This document shows, one piece after another, positions 16,740 through 25,035 of a stretch of DNA of 64,000 bases. Source of the stretch: Microbacteriaceae bacterium (GTDB taxonomy: Bacteria > Actinomycetota > Actinomycetes > Actinomycetales > Microbacteriaceae); contig JANXTR010000045.1 in assembly GCA_025352325.1 (NCBI GenBank), positions 1-64,000 on the forward strand, given 5' to 3'. The notes under the pieces were generated by a model. That model saw only the letters and a program-made list of their open reading frames with translations, searched no databases and had not been told where the DNA came from. How positions within the stretch are numbered: the first letter of the stretch is position 1; every line of letters begins with the position of its first letter. The position numbers and the translations under genes are program-made.

Positions 16740-17600
16740 GTGACCAGCACCCGATCGATCGACCCGGCGACCGACGCCCCGATCGGCGTCTTCGATAGCG
16801 GGGTCGGCGGTCTGACGGTCGCCCGGGCGATCCTCGACCAGCTGCCACGGGAATCCATCCTCTACGTCGGCGACACCCTGCACTCGCCGTACGGCCCGAA
16901 GCCGATCGCCGAGGTGCGCGCGTATGCGCTCGAGGTGCTCGACGACCTGGTCGCTCAGGGCGTGAAGGCGCTCGTGATCGCGTGCAATACGGCCAGCGCG
17001 GCGATGCTCCGGGATGCGCGCGAGCGATACGAGGCGGCGAGCGGGATCCCGGTGGTCGAGGTGATCCAGCCTGCGGTGCGCGCCGCGGTGCGTGCCACGC
17101 GGAACGGGCGTGTCGGCGTGATCGGCACCGCCGGGACGATCCAGTCGCGGGCATACGATGACGCGTTCGCCGCGGCATCCGGACTCGAACTGTTCACGGC
17201 GGCCTGCCCGCGCTTCGTCGAGTTCGTCGAGTCGGGGGTGACGAGCGGCCCCGAGCTGTTCGCCGCCGCTGAGGAGTACCTCTCGCCGCTGCGCGCGGCC
17301 GACATCGACACCCTTGTGCTCGGATGCACGCATTATCCGCTGATGTCTGCGGCGATCCAATACGTGGTGGGACAGGATGTGCGGCTCGTGTCGAGCGCCG
17401 ACGAGACGGCCGCCGGCCTCTACCGGGTTCTCGTGAGCAACCAGCTGGAGCGAACGAGCACCACGCCGCCGACTCACGTCTTCGAGAGCACCGGCGACGA
17501 CGAGGCCGCGTTCAAGCGACTCGCGTCGCGGTTCCTTGGGCCCGAGGTGACGCGGGTCGAGAACTTCGAAACGGGAGCGATCCAGCTCCCGCGCGGCTGA
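16740..17600 (+). CDS. murI: Glutamate racemase
   Basis: A 286-residue cofactor-independent racemase supplying D-glutamate for peptidoglycan. The N-terminal [12 protein letters not shown] (15-26) and the two catalytic cysteines, C82 in A-C-N-T-A-S and C196 in G-C-T-H-Y-P-L, are all present. GTG 16740 was chosen because it places I-G-V-F-D-S-G close to the N-terminus; there is no good Shine-Dalgarno. It leads a run murI-rph-rdgB on the plus strand (29-nt gap to rph), an order common in Actinobacteria. Confidence 0.95.
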   Translation: MTSTRSIDPATDAPIGVFDSGVGGLTVARAILDQLPRESILYVGDTLHSPYGPKPIAEVRAYALEVLDDLVAQGVKALVIACNTASAAMLRDARERYEAASGIPVVEVIQPAVRAAVRATRNGRVGVIGTAGTIQSRAYDDAFAAASGLELFTAACPRFVEFVESGVTSGPELFAAAEEYLSPLRAADIDTLVLGCTHYPLMSAAIQYVVGQDVRLVSSADETAAGLYRVLVSNQLERTSTTPPTHVFESTGDDEAAFKRLASRFLGPEVTRVENFETGAIQLPRG

Positions 17601-17629
17601 GCAGCCGCGCCCAACAGAAAGACAGGCAC

Positions 17630-18367
17630 ATGACTCGCATCGACGGTCGCGACAACGACGACCTCCGCCCCGTGACGATCGAGCGCGGCTGGAGCAAGCA
17701 GGCCGAGGGCAGCGCGCTCATCAGCTTCGGCGACACCAAGGTGCTCTGCACCGCGAGCTTCACCAACGGCGTGCCGCGCTGGCTGACCGGCAAGGGCAAG
17801 GGCTGGGTGACGGCCGAGTACTCGATGCTGCCGCGCTCCACCAACGACCGCATGGACCGCGAGTCGGTCAAGGGCCGCATCGGCGGGCGCACGCACGAGA
17901 TCTCGCGCCTCATCGGACGCAGCCTGCGCGCCGTGATCGACACCAAGGCGCTCGGCGAGAACACCCTCGTGATCGACTGCGACGTGCTGCAGGCGGATGG
18001 CGGCACGCGCACCGCCTCGATCACCGGTGCCTACGTAGCGATGGCCGACGCGATCGAGTGGGGACGCGCCAAGGGTTTCATCGGCAAGAACGCGACGCCG
18101 CTCATCGATTCCGTCGCCGCGATCAGCGTCGGCATCGTCGGCGGTGAGCCCATGCTCGATCTGGCATACACCGAGGACTCGCGCGCCGAGACCGACATGA
18201 ACGTGGTGGTCACTGGGCGCGGCCTGTTCGTCGAGGTGCAGGGCACCGCGGAGGGCGCACCCTTCGACCGCACCGAACTGAACACCCTGCTCGACCTGGC
18301 GCTCGGCGGTACGACCACGCTGACCGCGCTGCAGCTCGAGGCGCTCGGAACGGCGCTGCGCGCGTGA
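17630..18367 (+). CDS. rph: Ribonuclease PH
   Basis: A 245-residue phosphorolytic 3' exoribonuclease that trims tRNA precursors. It has the family core G-D-T-K-V-L-C-T-A near 34, the basic [13 protein letters not shown] near 83 and the phosphate-binding Q-A-D-G-G-T-R-T-A near 122. Full length for the family. The start ATG is preceded by a weak AGAAAGACAGG sequence. The stop overlaps the rdgB start by four bases (GTGA), indicating coupling. Confidence 0.96.
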   Translation: MTRIDGRDNDDLRPVTIERGWSKQAEGSALISFGDTKVLCTASFTNGVPRWLTGKGKGWVTAEYSMLPRSTNDRMDRESVKGRIGGRTHEISRLIGRSLRAVIDTKALGENTLVIDCDVLQADGGTRTASITGAYVAMADAIEWGRAKGFIGKNATPLIDSVAAISVGIVGGEPMLDLAYTEDSRAETDMNVVVTGRGLFVEVQGTAEGAPFDRTELNTLLDLALGGTTTLTALQLEALGTALRA

Positions 18368-18978
18368 CCACCTTCGTGCTCGCAACGCACAACGCCCACA
18401 AGGTGGACGAGCTGCGCCGCATCCTGGGCGAACGGCTCGGCCACCACCAGTTGATCGGCTACGACGGGCCTGAGCCGGTCGAGGATGCCGAGACCTTCGA
18501 GGGGAATGCCCTCATCAAAGCGCGGGCGGCGGCCGTCTTCACCGGCCTGCCCGCGATCGCCGACGACTCCGGTATCGCGGTGGACGCGCTGGGCGGTGCG
18601 CCTGGCATCCACTCGGCGCGGTATGCGCAGCTTCTGACAGGATCGTGTCGGGACGACGGCGACAATCTGCGCCTGCTGCTGGCAAACCTGCAGGGCGTCG
18701 TGGATCGCGCGGCTCAGTTCGTCTGCGCCGCCGCGCTGGTCGACGTCGCGGCCGTCGATGCCGGCTCGCCGTTTGAGCATACCGAGCGGGGCACCTGGCC
18801 CGGCTCGGTGCTTGAGGCACCGGCGGGCGGTGGAGGTTTCGGCTACGACCCGATCTTCCGGCCGGACGGGCTCGATGTGAGCTCTGCCCAGCTGACCGCC
18901 GACGAGAAGAACGCGCAGAGCCACCGCGCGATCGCCTTCGGTCTGCTCATCACGAAGCTGCGCAAGCGCTACGGCTGA
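18364..18978 (+). CDS. rdgB: Non-canonical purine NTP pyrophosphatase (RdgB/HAM1)
   Basis: A 204-residue house-cleaning enzyme that hydrolyses ITP, dITP and XTP. Landmarks are [10 protein letters not shown] at the N-terminus, E-G-N-A-L-I-K-A near 47, A-D-D-S-G-I-A-V-D near 62, and F-G-Y-D-P-I-F near 159. GTG start overlaps the rph stop. The murI-rph-rdgB arrangement supports the call. Confidence 0.95.
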   Translation: MTTFVLATHNAHKVDELRRILGERLGHHQLIGYDGPEPVEDAETFEGNALIKARAAAVFTGLPAIADDSGIAVDALGGAPGIHSARYAQLLTGSCRDDGDNLRLLLANLQGVVDRAAQFVCAAALVDVAAVDAGSPFEHTERGTWPGSVLEAPAGGGGFGYDPIFRPDGLDVSSAQLTADEKNAQSHRAIAFGLLITKLRKRYG

Positions 18979-19026
18979 CCGGTTGCCGCAAGCTCGAGCG
19001 CGCGCAGCGCCGGTAGCCTAAACGCC

Positions 19027-19938
19027 ATGGCCCACGATCACGCGGTGCGCGCGCACGGCAACCGCCGTCGGCTCGCCGCCGCGCTCGCGATCGTCATCGT
19101 GGTGCTGCTCATCGAGCTCGGCGGCGCGTGGCTGTCCGGCTCGCTGGCCTTGTTGGCGGATGCCGGCCACATGACGAGCGACGCCATCGGCCTGGTCGTC
19201 GCGCTGGTCGCGAGCACGATCGCCGCGCGTCCGGCCACCGATCGGCACACCTTCGGATTCCGCCGGGTCGAGGTGCTGGGTGCGCTCGTCAACGGTGTGC
19301 TGCTCTCGGTGGTCGCGCTCGCGGTGGCGATCGAGGGCGTCAAGCGGCTTTTCCTGCCGGAGGGCGGCCGCGTCGACGGTCTCCCGCTGCTCATCGTCGC
19401 GGCGGTGGGGCTGATCGCGAACCTCGTCGCCTTCGCGATTCTGCGCGGCGGTGAGCGCGACTCGCTCAACATGCGCGGAGCGTACCTCGAGGTGCTGGGC
19501 GACCTGATCGGGTCGATCGCTGCGCTGCTAGCCGGCGTCGTCATTCTGACCACCGGATTCGCCCCGGCCGACGCGATCGCCTCGCTGCTGATCGCGGTGC
19601 TGATTGTGCCGCGCGCGATCTCGCTGCTGCGCGACGTGGTGCACGTGCTGACCGAGTCGGCTCCGCGCGACACCGACGTCGAGCAGATCCGCTCCCACCT
19701 GCTCGAGACACCCGGCGTCGTCGATGTGCACGACGTGCATGTCTGGGCGATCACGAGCGGTGACTCGGTGTTCACCGCGCACGTCGAGGTCGACGCTGGC
19801 GTGTTCGAGCGCGGCGAGACCGACGGGATGCTCGACCGGCTCGGCGAGTGTCTGAAGGGGCACTTCGACGTCGAGCATTCGACGTTCCAACTGGAGCCCG
19901 CGGGGCACGCGGCGCACGAAGGCGAGTCGCACCGTTAG
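19027..19938 (+). CDS. Cation diffusion facilitator (CzcD/ZitB-like) zinc exporter
   Basis: A 303-residue inner-membrane antiporter for Zn(II) and related divalent metals. Six membrane segments are visible between 17 and 210. The metal-site motif D-A-G-H-M-T-S-D-A in the second segment (H-x3-D) and a conserved G-F-R-R-V-E-V-L-G loop define the family. The soluble C-terminal domain has V-D-V-H-D-V-H-V-W-A near 233. The adjacent downstream gene is an Nramp-type metal importer, so the pair may balance divalent metals. A metal-responsive operator was not evident in the 48-nt upstream gap. Confidence 0.92.
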   Translation: MAHDHAVRAHGNRRRLAAALAIVIVVLLIELGGAWLSGSLALLADAGHMTSDAIGLVVALVASTIAARPATDRHTFGFRRVEVLGALVNGVLLSVVALAVAIEGVKRLFLPEGGRVDGLPLLIVAAVGLIANLVAFAILRGGERDSLNMRGAYLEVLGDLIGSIAALLAGVVILTTGFAPADAIASLLIAVLIVPRAISLLRDVVHVLTESAPRDTDVEQIRSHLLETPGVVDVHDVHVWAITSGDSVFTAHVEVDAGVFERGETDGMLDRLGECLKGHFDVEHSTFQLEPAGHAAHEGESHR

Positions 19939-19993
19939 CGCAGCCCCGCGTCGCGCCCGCCCGGGCGGCAGTCCCACGTCCGGCATCCGCGGA

Positions 19994-21193
19994 TTGCTGC
20001 CACTGCTCGGTCCGGCGATGGTCGCTGGTGTCGCCTACCTCGATCCGGGCAATGTGGCGAGCAACGCGAGTGCGGGAGCCCGCTACGGTTACCTGCTGGT
20101 GTGGGTCGTCGTTGTCGCCAACGTCATGGCGTGGCTGGTGCAGTACCTTTCAGCGAAGCTCGGGCTGACGACCGGCGAGAGCCTTCCGGGGTTGCTGGGC
20201 CAGCGCCTCCGGAGCCGCCCCGCCCGTTACGCCTTCTGGGTGCAGGCGGAACTGGTCGCGATGGCCACCGACATCGCCGAGGTGCTCGGCGGGGCGATCG
20301 CGCTGCAGCTGCTGTTCGGGCTTCCGCTGATCGTGGGCGGCGTCATCACCGGCGTCGTGTCGATGCTGCTGCTGGCTCTGAACAACCGGCGTGGCTCGCG
20401 GGCGTTCGAGCGTGTGGTGACCGGGCTGGTCGTTGTCATCGGTGTCGGATTCTGCGCGGGCATCCTGTTCGCCCCGGTGGACGGTGCCGCCGCGGTCGGC
20501 GGGCTGGTGCCGCACTTCACCGACTCCGGATCGATCGTGCTGGCCGCCTCGATCCTCGGCGCCACCGTGATGCCGCACGCGATCTATGCGCACTCCGCCC
20601 TCACCCGGGACCGCTTCGGCTTTGTCGCCGAGGGACCGCAGCGGCAACGTGTGCTGCGGGCGACGCGGGTCGACGTGACCGTCGCGCTGGCGATCGCCGG
20701 CACGGTCAACGTGGTGATCCTGCTGCTGGCGGCGTCGACGCTTCCCGGCGTGGAGGGCGCCGCCACCCTGCAGGGAGCGCACGCCGCCATCTCGGCCGCC
20801 CTGGGGCCGGTCGTGGCCACGATGTTCGCGATCGGACTGCTCGCCTCCGGCCTCGCGTCGACCTCGGTCGGGGCGTACGCGGGCGCCGAGATCATGCAGG
20901 GGCTGCTGCGCACTCGGGTGCCGCTGCTCGCGCGTCGGCTCGTCACGCTCATCCCGGCGCTGGTCCTGCTCGCGGTCGGGGTCGACCCGACCCTCGCCCT
21001 CGTGCTCAGCCAGGTGGTGCTTTCGTTCGGCATCCCGTTCGCGCTCATCCCGCTCGTGCGGTTCACCGCGCAGCGCTCGCTGCTGGGCGACGCGGCCAAT
21101 CGCTGGTGGACCACCGCGCTGGCAGTCCTGGCGGCGGTGCTGCTGGTGGGCCTCAACATCACCCTGATCACCCTGCTCGTGTCGGGGGCGTGA
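19994..21193 (+). CDS. mntH: Nramp-family divalent metal (manganese) importer
   Basis: About 400 residues with 10-11 membrane segments. The Nramp signatures are both present: D-P-G-N-V-A in the first segment and M-P-H-A-I-Y-A-H in the sixth, which together bind Mn(II)/Fe(II). The start is uncertain: no ATG or GTG occurs in frame between the stop at 19853 and the first membrane segment, and TTG 19994 begins at L-L-P-L-L-G-P. The in-frame residues just upstream (R-A-R-P-G-G-S) look like a normal Nramp N-terminus, so a non-standard start overlapping the CDF gene is possible. Confidence 0.9.
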   Translation: MLPLLGPAMVAGVAYLDPGNVASNASAGARYGYLLVWVVVVANVMAWLVQYLSAKLGLTTGESLPGLLGQRLRSRPARYAFWVQAELVAMATDIAEVLGGAIALQLLFGLPLIVGGVITGVVSMLLLALNNRRGSRAFERVVTGLVVVIGVGFCAGILFAPVDGAAAVGGLVPHFTDSGSIVLAASILGATVMPHAIYAHSALTRDRFGFVAEGPQRQRVLRATRVDVTVALAIAGTVNVVILLLAASTLPGVEGAATLQGAHAAISAALGPVVATMFAIGLLASGLASTSVGAYAGAEIMQGLLRTRVPLLARRLVTLIPALVLLAVGVDPTLALVLSQVVLSFGIPFALIPLVRFTAQRSLLGDAANRWWTTALAVLAAVLLVGLNITLITLLVSGA

Positions 21194-21207
21194 GGCAGGA
21201 TAGCGGG

Positions 21208-21984
21208 GTGAGCGAACACATCCTGACCCGTCCCGGCGCGCACGTGGCGTACTCCGTCGAGGGCTCAGGCCCGATCGTGGTGAGTGCGCACGGGCTCTCC
21301 GTGAGCCGTGCCGCGACGCTGGCGGCCGGGCAGAGTTTCGCCGGGTTGAGCGCGCTCGGCCACACCGTGGTCGGGTACGACGCGCGCGGTCACGGTCAGT
21401 CGACCGGACGGGTGATCCCGGCCGACTACACGTGGGCGAATCTCTCAGGCGACATGCTCGCGCTGATCGACGAGGTCTCGCCCGATGCGCCCGTCGACGC
21501 GGTCGGGGCCTCGATGGGATGCGCGACCATCCTCTACTCAGTGGTCGCGGCTCCCGAGCGCTTCCGGCGTCTGGTGCTGGTAATCCCGCCGACCGCCTGG
21601 GAGACCCGGGCGATGATCGCCTCCGGGTACGAGCTGCAGGCGAAACTCATCGAGGAGCAGGGTGTCGACGCGTTCCTCGAGCTGGCCGCCGGCTACCCGA
21701 ACCCGCCGGCGATGCCGGCCGATCTGGTGATGCGGCCGGATGTGCGCGACGAGCTGCTGCCGACCGTGTTCCGGGGCGCGGCACTCAGCGACTTCCCGTC
21801 GCCCGACGAGATCGCGGCCATCCGACAGCCGGTGCTGATCCTCGCCTGGGCGGGCGACCCGGGGCATCCGGTCTCCACCTCGGAGAAGCTGGTCGCGCTG
21901 GCGCCGCAGGCCGAGCTGCACGTCGCGCAGAGCCCCGCCGACGTGGCGCGGTGGGTCGAGGTCGCCGGAGCGTTCCTGAGCTGA
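21208..21984 (+). CDS. Alpha/beta-fold hydrolase
   Basis: A 258-residue alpha/beta hydrolase. The oxyanion-side A-H-G-L-S near 28, the Y-D-A-R-G-H-G-Q-S segment near 57 and the nucleophile elbow G-A-S-M-G near 99 are visible, and W-A-G-D-P-G-H-P near 215 supplies the acid. The final catalytic His is less clear (H in L-H-V-A-Q-S near 237). Substrate unknown. GTG 21208 was preferred; GTG 21190, overlapping the mntH stop, is also in frame. It converges with the DedA gene at 14 nt. Confidence 0.82.
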   Translation: MSEHILTRPGAHVAYSVEGSGPIVVSAHGLSVSRAATLAAGQSFAGLSALGHTVVGYDARGHGQSTGRVIPADYTWANLSGDMLALIDEVSPDAPVDAVGASMGCATILYSVVAAPERFRRLVLVIPPTAWETRAMIASGYELQAKLIEEQGVDAFLELAAGYPNPPAMPADLVMRPDVRDELLPTVFRGAALSDFPSPDEIAAIRQPVLILAWAGDPGHPVSTSEKLVALAPQAELHVAQSPADVARWVEVAGAFLS

Positions 21985-21998
21985 GTGTTCGGGAGCTG

Positions 21999-22757
21999 CT
22001 ACTTCTTGTTGCGGAGGAACACGCTCGGGTCGAGCGTCACGTCTTCTTCGCTCATCGCGTCGGTCATGCCCGAGGCGCGCGCCTTACGGGCGGCCAGCGT
22101 CGCGCGCACGGAGTGGAACGCGGTCGGCACGATCGCGATCAGGGCCGCGGCGAGCAGGATGAGGTCGACGTACGAGATGACGAAGTTGCGCACCGGCGGG
22201 ATGTAGTTGAGCAGGTACCCGAGGAAGGTCAGCCCCGCACCCCAGATGATCGCGCCGACCGCGTTGTAGAGCGAGTAGCGCTTGTACGGCATCTTGCCGA
22301 TGCCGGCGGCGATCGGAGCAAAGGTGCGCACAATCGGCACGAACCGTGCCGCGATGACCGCGAGGCCGCCGAAGCGGACGAAGAAGGCGTTGGTGCGCTC
22401 GACGTTCTTACGGCTGAAGAAGCCGCTCTCCTTACGTTCGAACATCCGCGGGCCGGCCTTCTTGCCGATCAGGTAGCCGACCTCGCCACCGAGCCACGCG
22501 GCGGCTGCGATGCAGAGACACACCAGCCAGATCGGGATGGGGATGACGGCATTGCCGCTTGCATCCGCGAAGGTCAGCACGCCGGTGATGATCAGGAGGG
22601 TGTCGCCTGGGAGCACAAAGCCCACCAGCAGACCCGTTTCGGCAAAGACGAAGGCGCACACGATGAGCAGCGCCCATCCGCCCGCGCCAGAGAGCAGGTG
22701 CTCGATGTTGAGGCCCGGAATGAGGCCCATGGCAGGGTGCAGGATGGCGGGGATCAT
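21999..22757 (-). CDS. DedA family membrane protein (first of two adjacent copies)
   Basis: A 252-residue DedA/VTT-domain protein, a family linked to lipid flipping and envelope homeostasis. Typical features are E-T-G-L-L-V-G-F-V-L-P-G-D-T-L near 40, G-Y-L-I-G-K-K-A-G near 93, and R-F-V-P-I-V-R-T-F-A-P-I-A-A-G near 137, the conserved re-entrant-loop Arg and Pro residues. Five or so hydrophobic segments. It lies 75 nt after the second DedA gene on the same strand, so the two could be cotranscribed. The C-terminal tail is soluble and charged. Confidence 0.9.
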   Translation of the reverse strand: MIPAILHPAMGLIPGLNIEHLLSGAGGWALLIVCAFVFAETGLLVGFVLPGDTLLIITGVLTFADASGNAVIPIPIWLVCLCIAAAAWLGGEVGYLIGKKAGPRMFERKESGFFSRKNVERTNAFFVRFGGLAVIAARFVPIVRTFAPIAAGIGKMPYKRYSLYNAVGAIIWGAGLTFLGYLLNYIPPVRNFVISYVDLILLAAALIAIVPTAFHSVRATLAARKARASGMTDAMSEEDVTLDPSVFLRNKK

Positions 22758-22832
22758 GATGCTCCAGTCGTCGGCCGCACGCGCGATCGGCGGTCACGTG
22801 TGCAAATAGCGTACCCGCTGCCTCTGAGCGCT

Positions 22833-23498
22833 CTAGATGGATTCTGTGAGAGGTTCCGTTGCCACGCGACCGCCGCGATCGAGCCTCCAGGCGCGGATGC
22901 CGGCGACCAGTGAGATGAGGATGACGATTCCCGCGATCACGTACGAGGCGACGCGAACCTGGGGGTTCGACGCGGCGAAGTAGCCGATCACGGTGATGCT
23001 CACGCCCCAGGCGAAGGCGCCCACGAGGTTGGCGGTGGCGAACTTGGTGTACGACATCCGACTGATGCCGGCGATCGGGGGGATGAACACGCGGCCCCAG
23101 GGAATGTAGCGGCCGATCACGACCGACCACCAGCCGAAGAGCTCGTAGAACCGCTCCGTCTTGGCGACCGCGCGTCGGACCCACGCGCCCCCGCGCTTGT
23201 CGAGCACGGGCTTGCCGAAGCGGCGGCCGTACCAGAAGCCCACCTGGTCGCTAGCGAAGGCCGCGATGCCGACGCCGATGGCCAGCACCCAGATCGAGAT
23301 GTGGTCGGCGGCCGTGCCGGCGATGATGCCGGCGGCGAAGAGGAGCGAGTCGCCGGTCAGGAAGGGGATGACGACCCCGACGAACAGTGCGGTCCCCGCG
23401 AACACGAGCCCCCAGACCGCGAGGTAGAAGAGCACAGGTCCCACGCTCCCGAGGAAGTCGGTGAGCTGCCCGTCGAGCGCCGAAAGGTGGGGATGCAT
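22833..23498 (-). CDS. DedA family membrane protein (second copy), coupled to heme oxygenase
   Basis: A 221-residue DedA-family protein with the loop motifs P-F-L-T-G-D-S-L-L-F-A-A-G near 42 and G-R-Y-I-P-W-G-R-V-F-I-P-P-I-A-G near 123. ATG 23498 overlaps the heme oxygenase stop by one base (ATGA), so it is translationally coupled to that gene and presumably iron-regulated with it. Only moderately similar to its neighbour at 21999, so this is an old duplication or separate acquisition. Function inferred as envelope or lipid transport. Confidence 0.88.
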   Translation of the reverse strand: MHPHLSALDGQLTDFLGSVGPVLFYLAVWGLVFAGTALFVGVVIPFLTGDSLLFAAGIIAGTAADHISIWVLAIGVGIAAFASDQVGFWYGRRFGKPVLDKRGGAWVRRAVAKTERFYELFGWWSVVIGRYIPWGRVFIPPIAGISRMSYTKFATANLVGAFAWGVSITVIGYFAASNPQVRVASYVIAGIVILISLVAGIRAWRLDRGGRVATEPLTESI

Positions 23499-24184
23499 CA
23501 GGCGCTCCGTCGCTCTGTCGCGAGCTCGTCGAAGATCGCGCCGTTGAGCCGGAAGGCGAGCAACACCTCGTCGGTGAGCGCCTCGACCTCGATGCCGTCG
23601 AGCTCGAGCGCGTTCATTCGCTCCTTGTAGTCGCGCTTCGCGTGCACGACGGAGCCGAGCTCCGAGAAATCGTAGAAGCTCAACTGCTCCGACGTCGCGC
23701 CGTAGTGACGGGTGACGAGCGTCGCGATCGCTTGACCGCCGGAGAGATCGCCGAGGTAGCGGGCGTAGTGGTGGGCGAGGTAACGTGCCCGGGCGTCGAG
23801 CGGGTCGGTCGAGCCGACCAGGGTACGAAGGTGGCGAACATAGTCGGATGTCGCGGGCAGCATGTGCCAGCGAGCGCGCCAATCGGCGGCACCGAGGGCC
23901 GCGAGGTCGGAATCGATGCGGGCGAGCCGACGCAGGCGCGGGTCGAAGACCGAGTCGGCGTCAGCGTCGTCCGCACGAGCCTCGAGCGCCTCATACACGT
24001 GCGCGAACTGCGCGAGATAGCGGGCGTATTCGGCGAGATCGAGCTCGCCGCCCATAAGCCGCGAGATGAAGCCGCGGTTCTCGGTGGCGCGGTGGTCCTC
24101 GGCGGATGCCGCCCTGATCAGGGCGGCGACATCCAGCCGGGCGGGCAGCCGGGCGGGGGCGGGCTCGGTGACGGCGGCGCTCAT
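23498..24184 (-). CDS. hmuO: Heme oxygenase (biliverdin-producing, HmuO type)
   Basis: A 228-residue all-helical heme oxygenase that cleaves heme to release iron, biliverdin and CO. The proximal heme ligand is H31 in A-E-D-H-R-A-T-E, and the distal helix carries G-D-L-S-G-G-Q (about 141-147), the flexible Gly-rich motif over the heme. ATG 24184 has GGGAGGA 4-5 nt upstream. An iron-box operator lies 14 nt before the start, consistent with expression under iron starvation. No heme uptake ABC genes are adjacent; the only partner is the coupled DedA gene. Confidence 0.94.
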   Translation of the reverse strand: MSAAVTEPAPARLPARLDVAALIRAASAEDHRATENRGFISRLMGGELDLAEYARYLAQFAHVYEALEARADDADADSVFDPRLRRLARIDSDLAALGAADWRARWHMLPATSDYVRHLRTLVGSTDPLDARARYLAHHYARYLGDLSGGQAIATLVTRHYGATSEQLSFYDFSELGSVVHAKRDYKERMNALELDGIEVEALTDEVLLAFRLNGAIFDELATERRSA

Positions 24185-24197
24185 GGGGTCCTCCCGC

Positions 24198-24216
24198 TTA
24201 GGTAAGCATTACCTAA
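24198..24216. promoter_or_regulatory. DtxR/IdeR iron-box operator upstream of hmuO
   Basis: The 19-bp sequence TTAGGTAAGCATTACCTAA is nearly a perfect palindrome and matches the DtxR/IdeR consensus TTAGGTTAGSCTAACCTAA at all the key outer positions. It lies just upstream of the hmuO Shine-Dalgarno, a position where the iron-loaded repressor would block transcription. Confidence 0.85.
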
Positions 24217-24255
24217 CATCGTAGGGGATGCCGGGCGGAAAGGACCCCGGGAGTG

Positions 24256-24879
24256 CTACTTGCCGGCGGTGATGCGCTCCGCGAGCTGGGTCTTGCTGAG
24301 ACGCGAGTACCCGGTGAGACCGAGGGCCTTGGCTTTCGCGCGGAGGGCGACGACCGTGTCCGTGGTGTTCGAGGCGACGGCGGGCTTCGCGGCGACGGTG
24401 CGGGCGGCCGGCGCGCGACGCACCGGTGCCTTTGCGACGGGTGCCTTCGCGACGAGTGCCTTCGCGGCGGGGGCGCGACGCACCGGCGCCTTGGCCGGCG
24501 CCGACTTCGGCACGATCTTCTCGACGCGGCCGACGGCTGCGTCCGCGGCCTTCTCGACCGCAGCGACGACCGGGGTCTTCTTCGCGTCGGCCTTGATCTT
24601 CGCGGCCTTGATCTTTGCGCGATCCTTGGCTTTGGCTGCGGCCCTCTTGGCGTCCGACTTCGTCTTCTCGCGGGTCTTCTTCGCGTCGGCCTTGGCTTTG
24701 GCTGCATCCTTTTTGGCGCGCTCCTGGGCCTTCGCCGACGCCTTCTTCGCGGACTCCTTGGCCTTCGCGAGTTGCTTCTTGCTGAGCTTATTGGCGTTCT
24801 TGCCGGCGCTCTTGAGCTTCTTCGCGGCCGAATCAACGGCTTTCTTGACGGCCGACGACTGCTTCTTTTTGGTTGCCAC
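24256..24879 (-). CDS. Lys/Ala-rich histone-like DNA-binding protein
   Basis: A 207-residue, extremely basic protein. Residues 1-100 are Lys/Ala-rich heptad-like repeats (K-K-A-S-A-K-A-Q), similar to histone H1 tails and mycobacterial Hlp C-terminal regions. Residues 115-150 hold repeated K-A-P-V-R-R-A-P-A units. The C-terminus (V-V-A-L-R-A-K-A-K-A-L-G-L-T-G-Y-S-R-L-S) resembles a Rho N-terminal/SAP-like motif. Such proteins bind DNA or RNA and compact nucleoids; the exact role here is inferred. Starts with GTG, with GCAGGAG 4 nt upstream. Monocistronic. Confidence 0.8.
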   Translation of the reverse strand: MATKKKQSSAVKKAVDSAAKKLKSAGKNANKLSKKQLAKAKESAKKASAKAQERAKKDAAKAKADAKKTREKTKSDAKRAAAKAKDRAKIKAAKIKADAKKTPVVAAVEKAADAAVGRVEKIVPKSAPAKAPVRRAPAAKALVAKAPVAKAPVRRAPAARTVAAKPAVASNTTDTVVALRAKAKALGLTGYSRLSKTQLAERITAGK

Positions 24880-25035
24880 TTGCTCCTGCTTTCCTCACGA
24901 ACCGTTCGGCTCGGTGGGCGTGATCCTATTCCGCGGAAATGAACAGTTGGGGCTTTTCGACGTCCGAGTTCGATCATCCGCGTAACGTAACGAGATGGGC
25001 GGTTTGCGATTCCGCGTGAACAATACGGGAAGACG

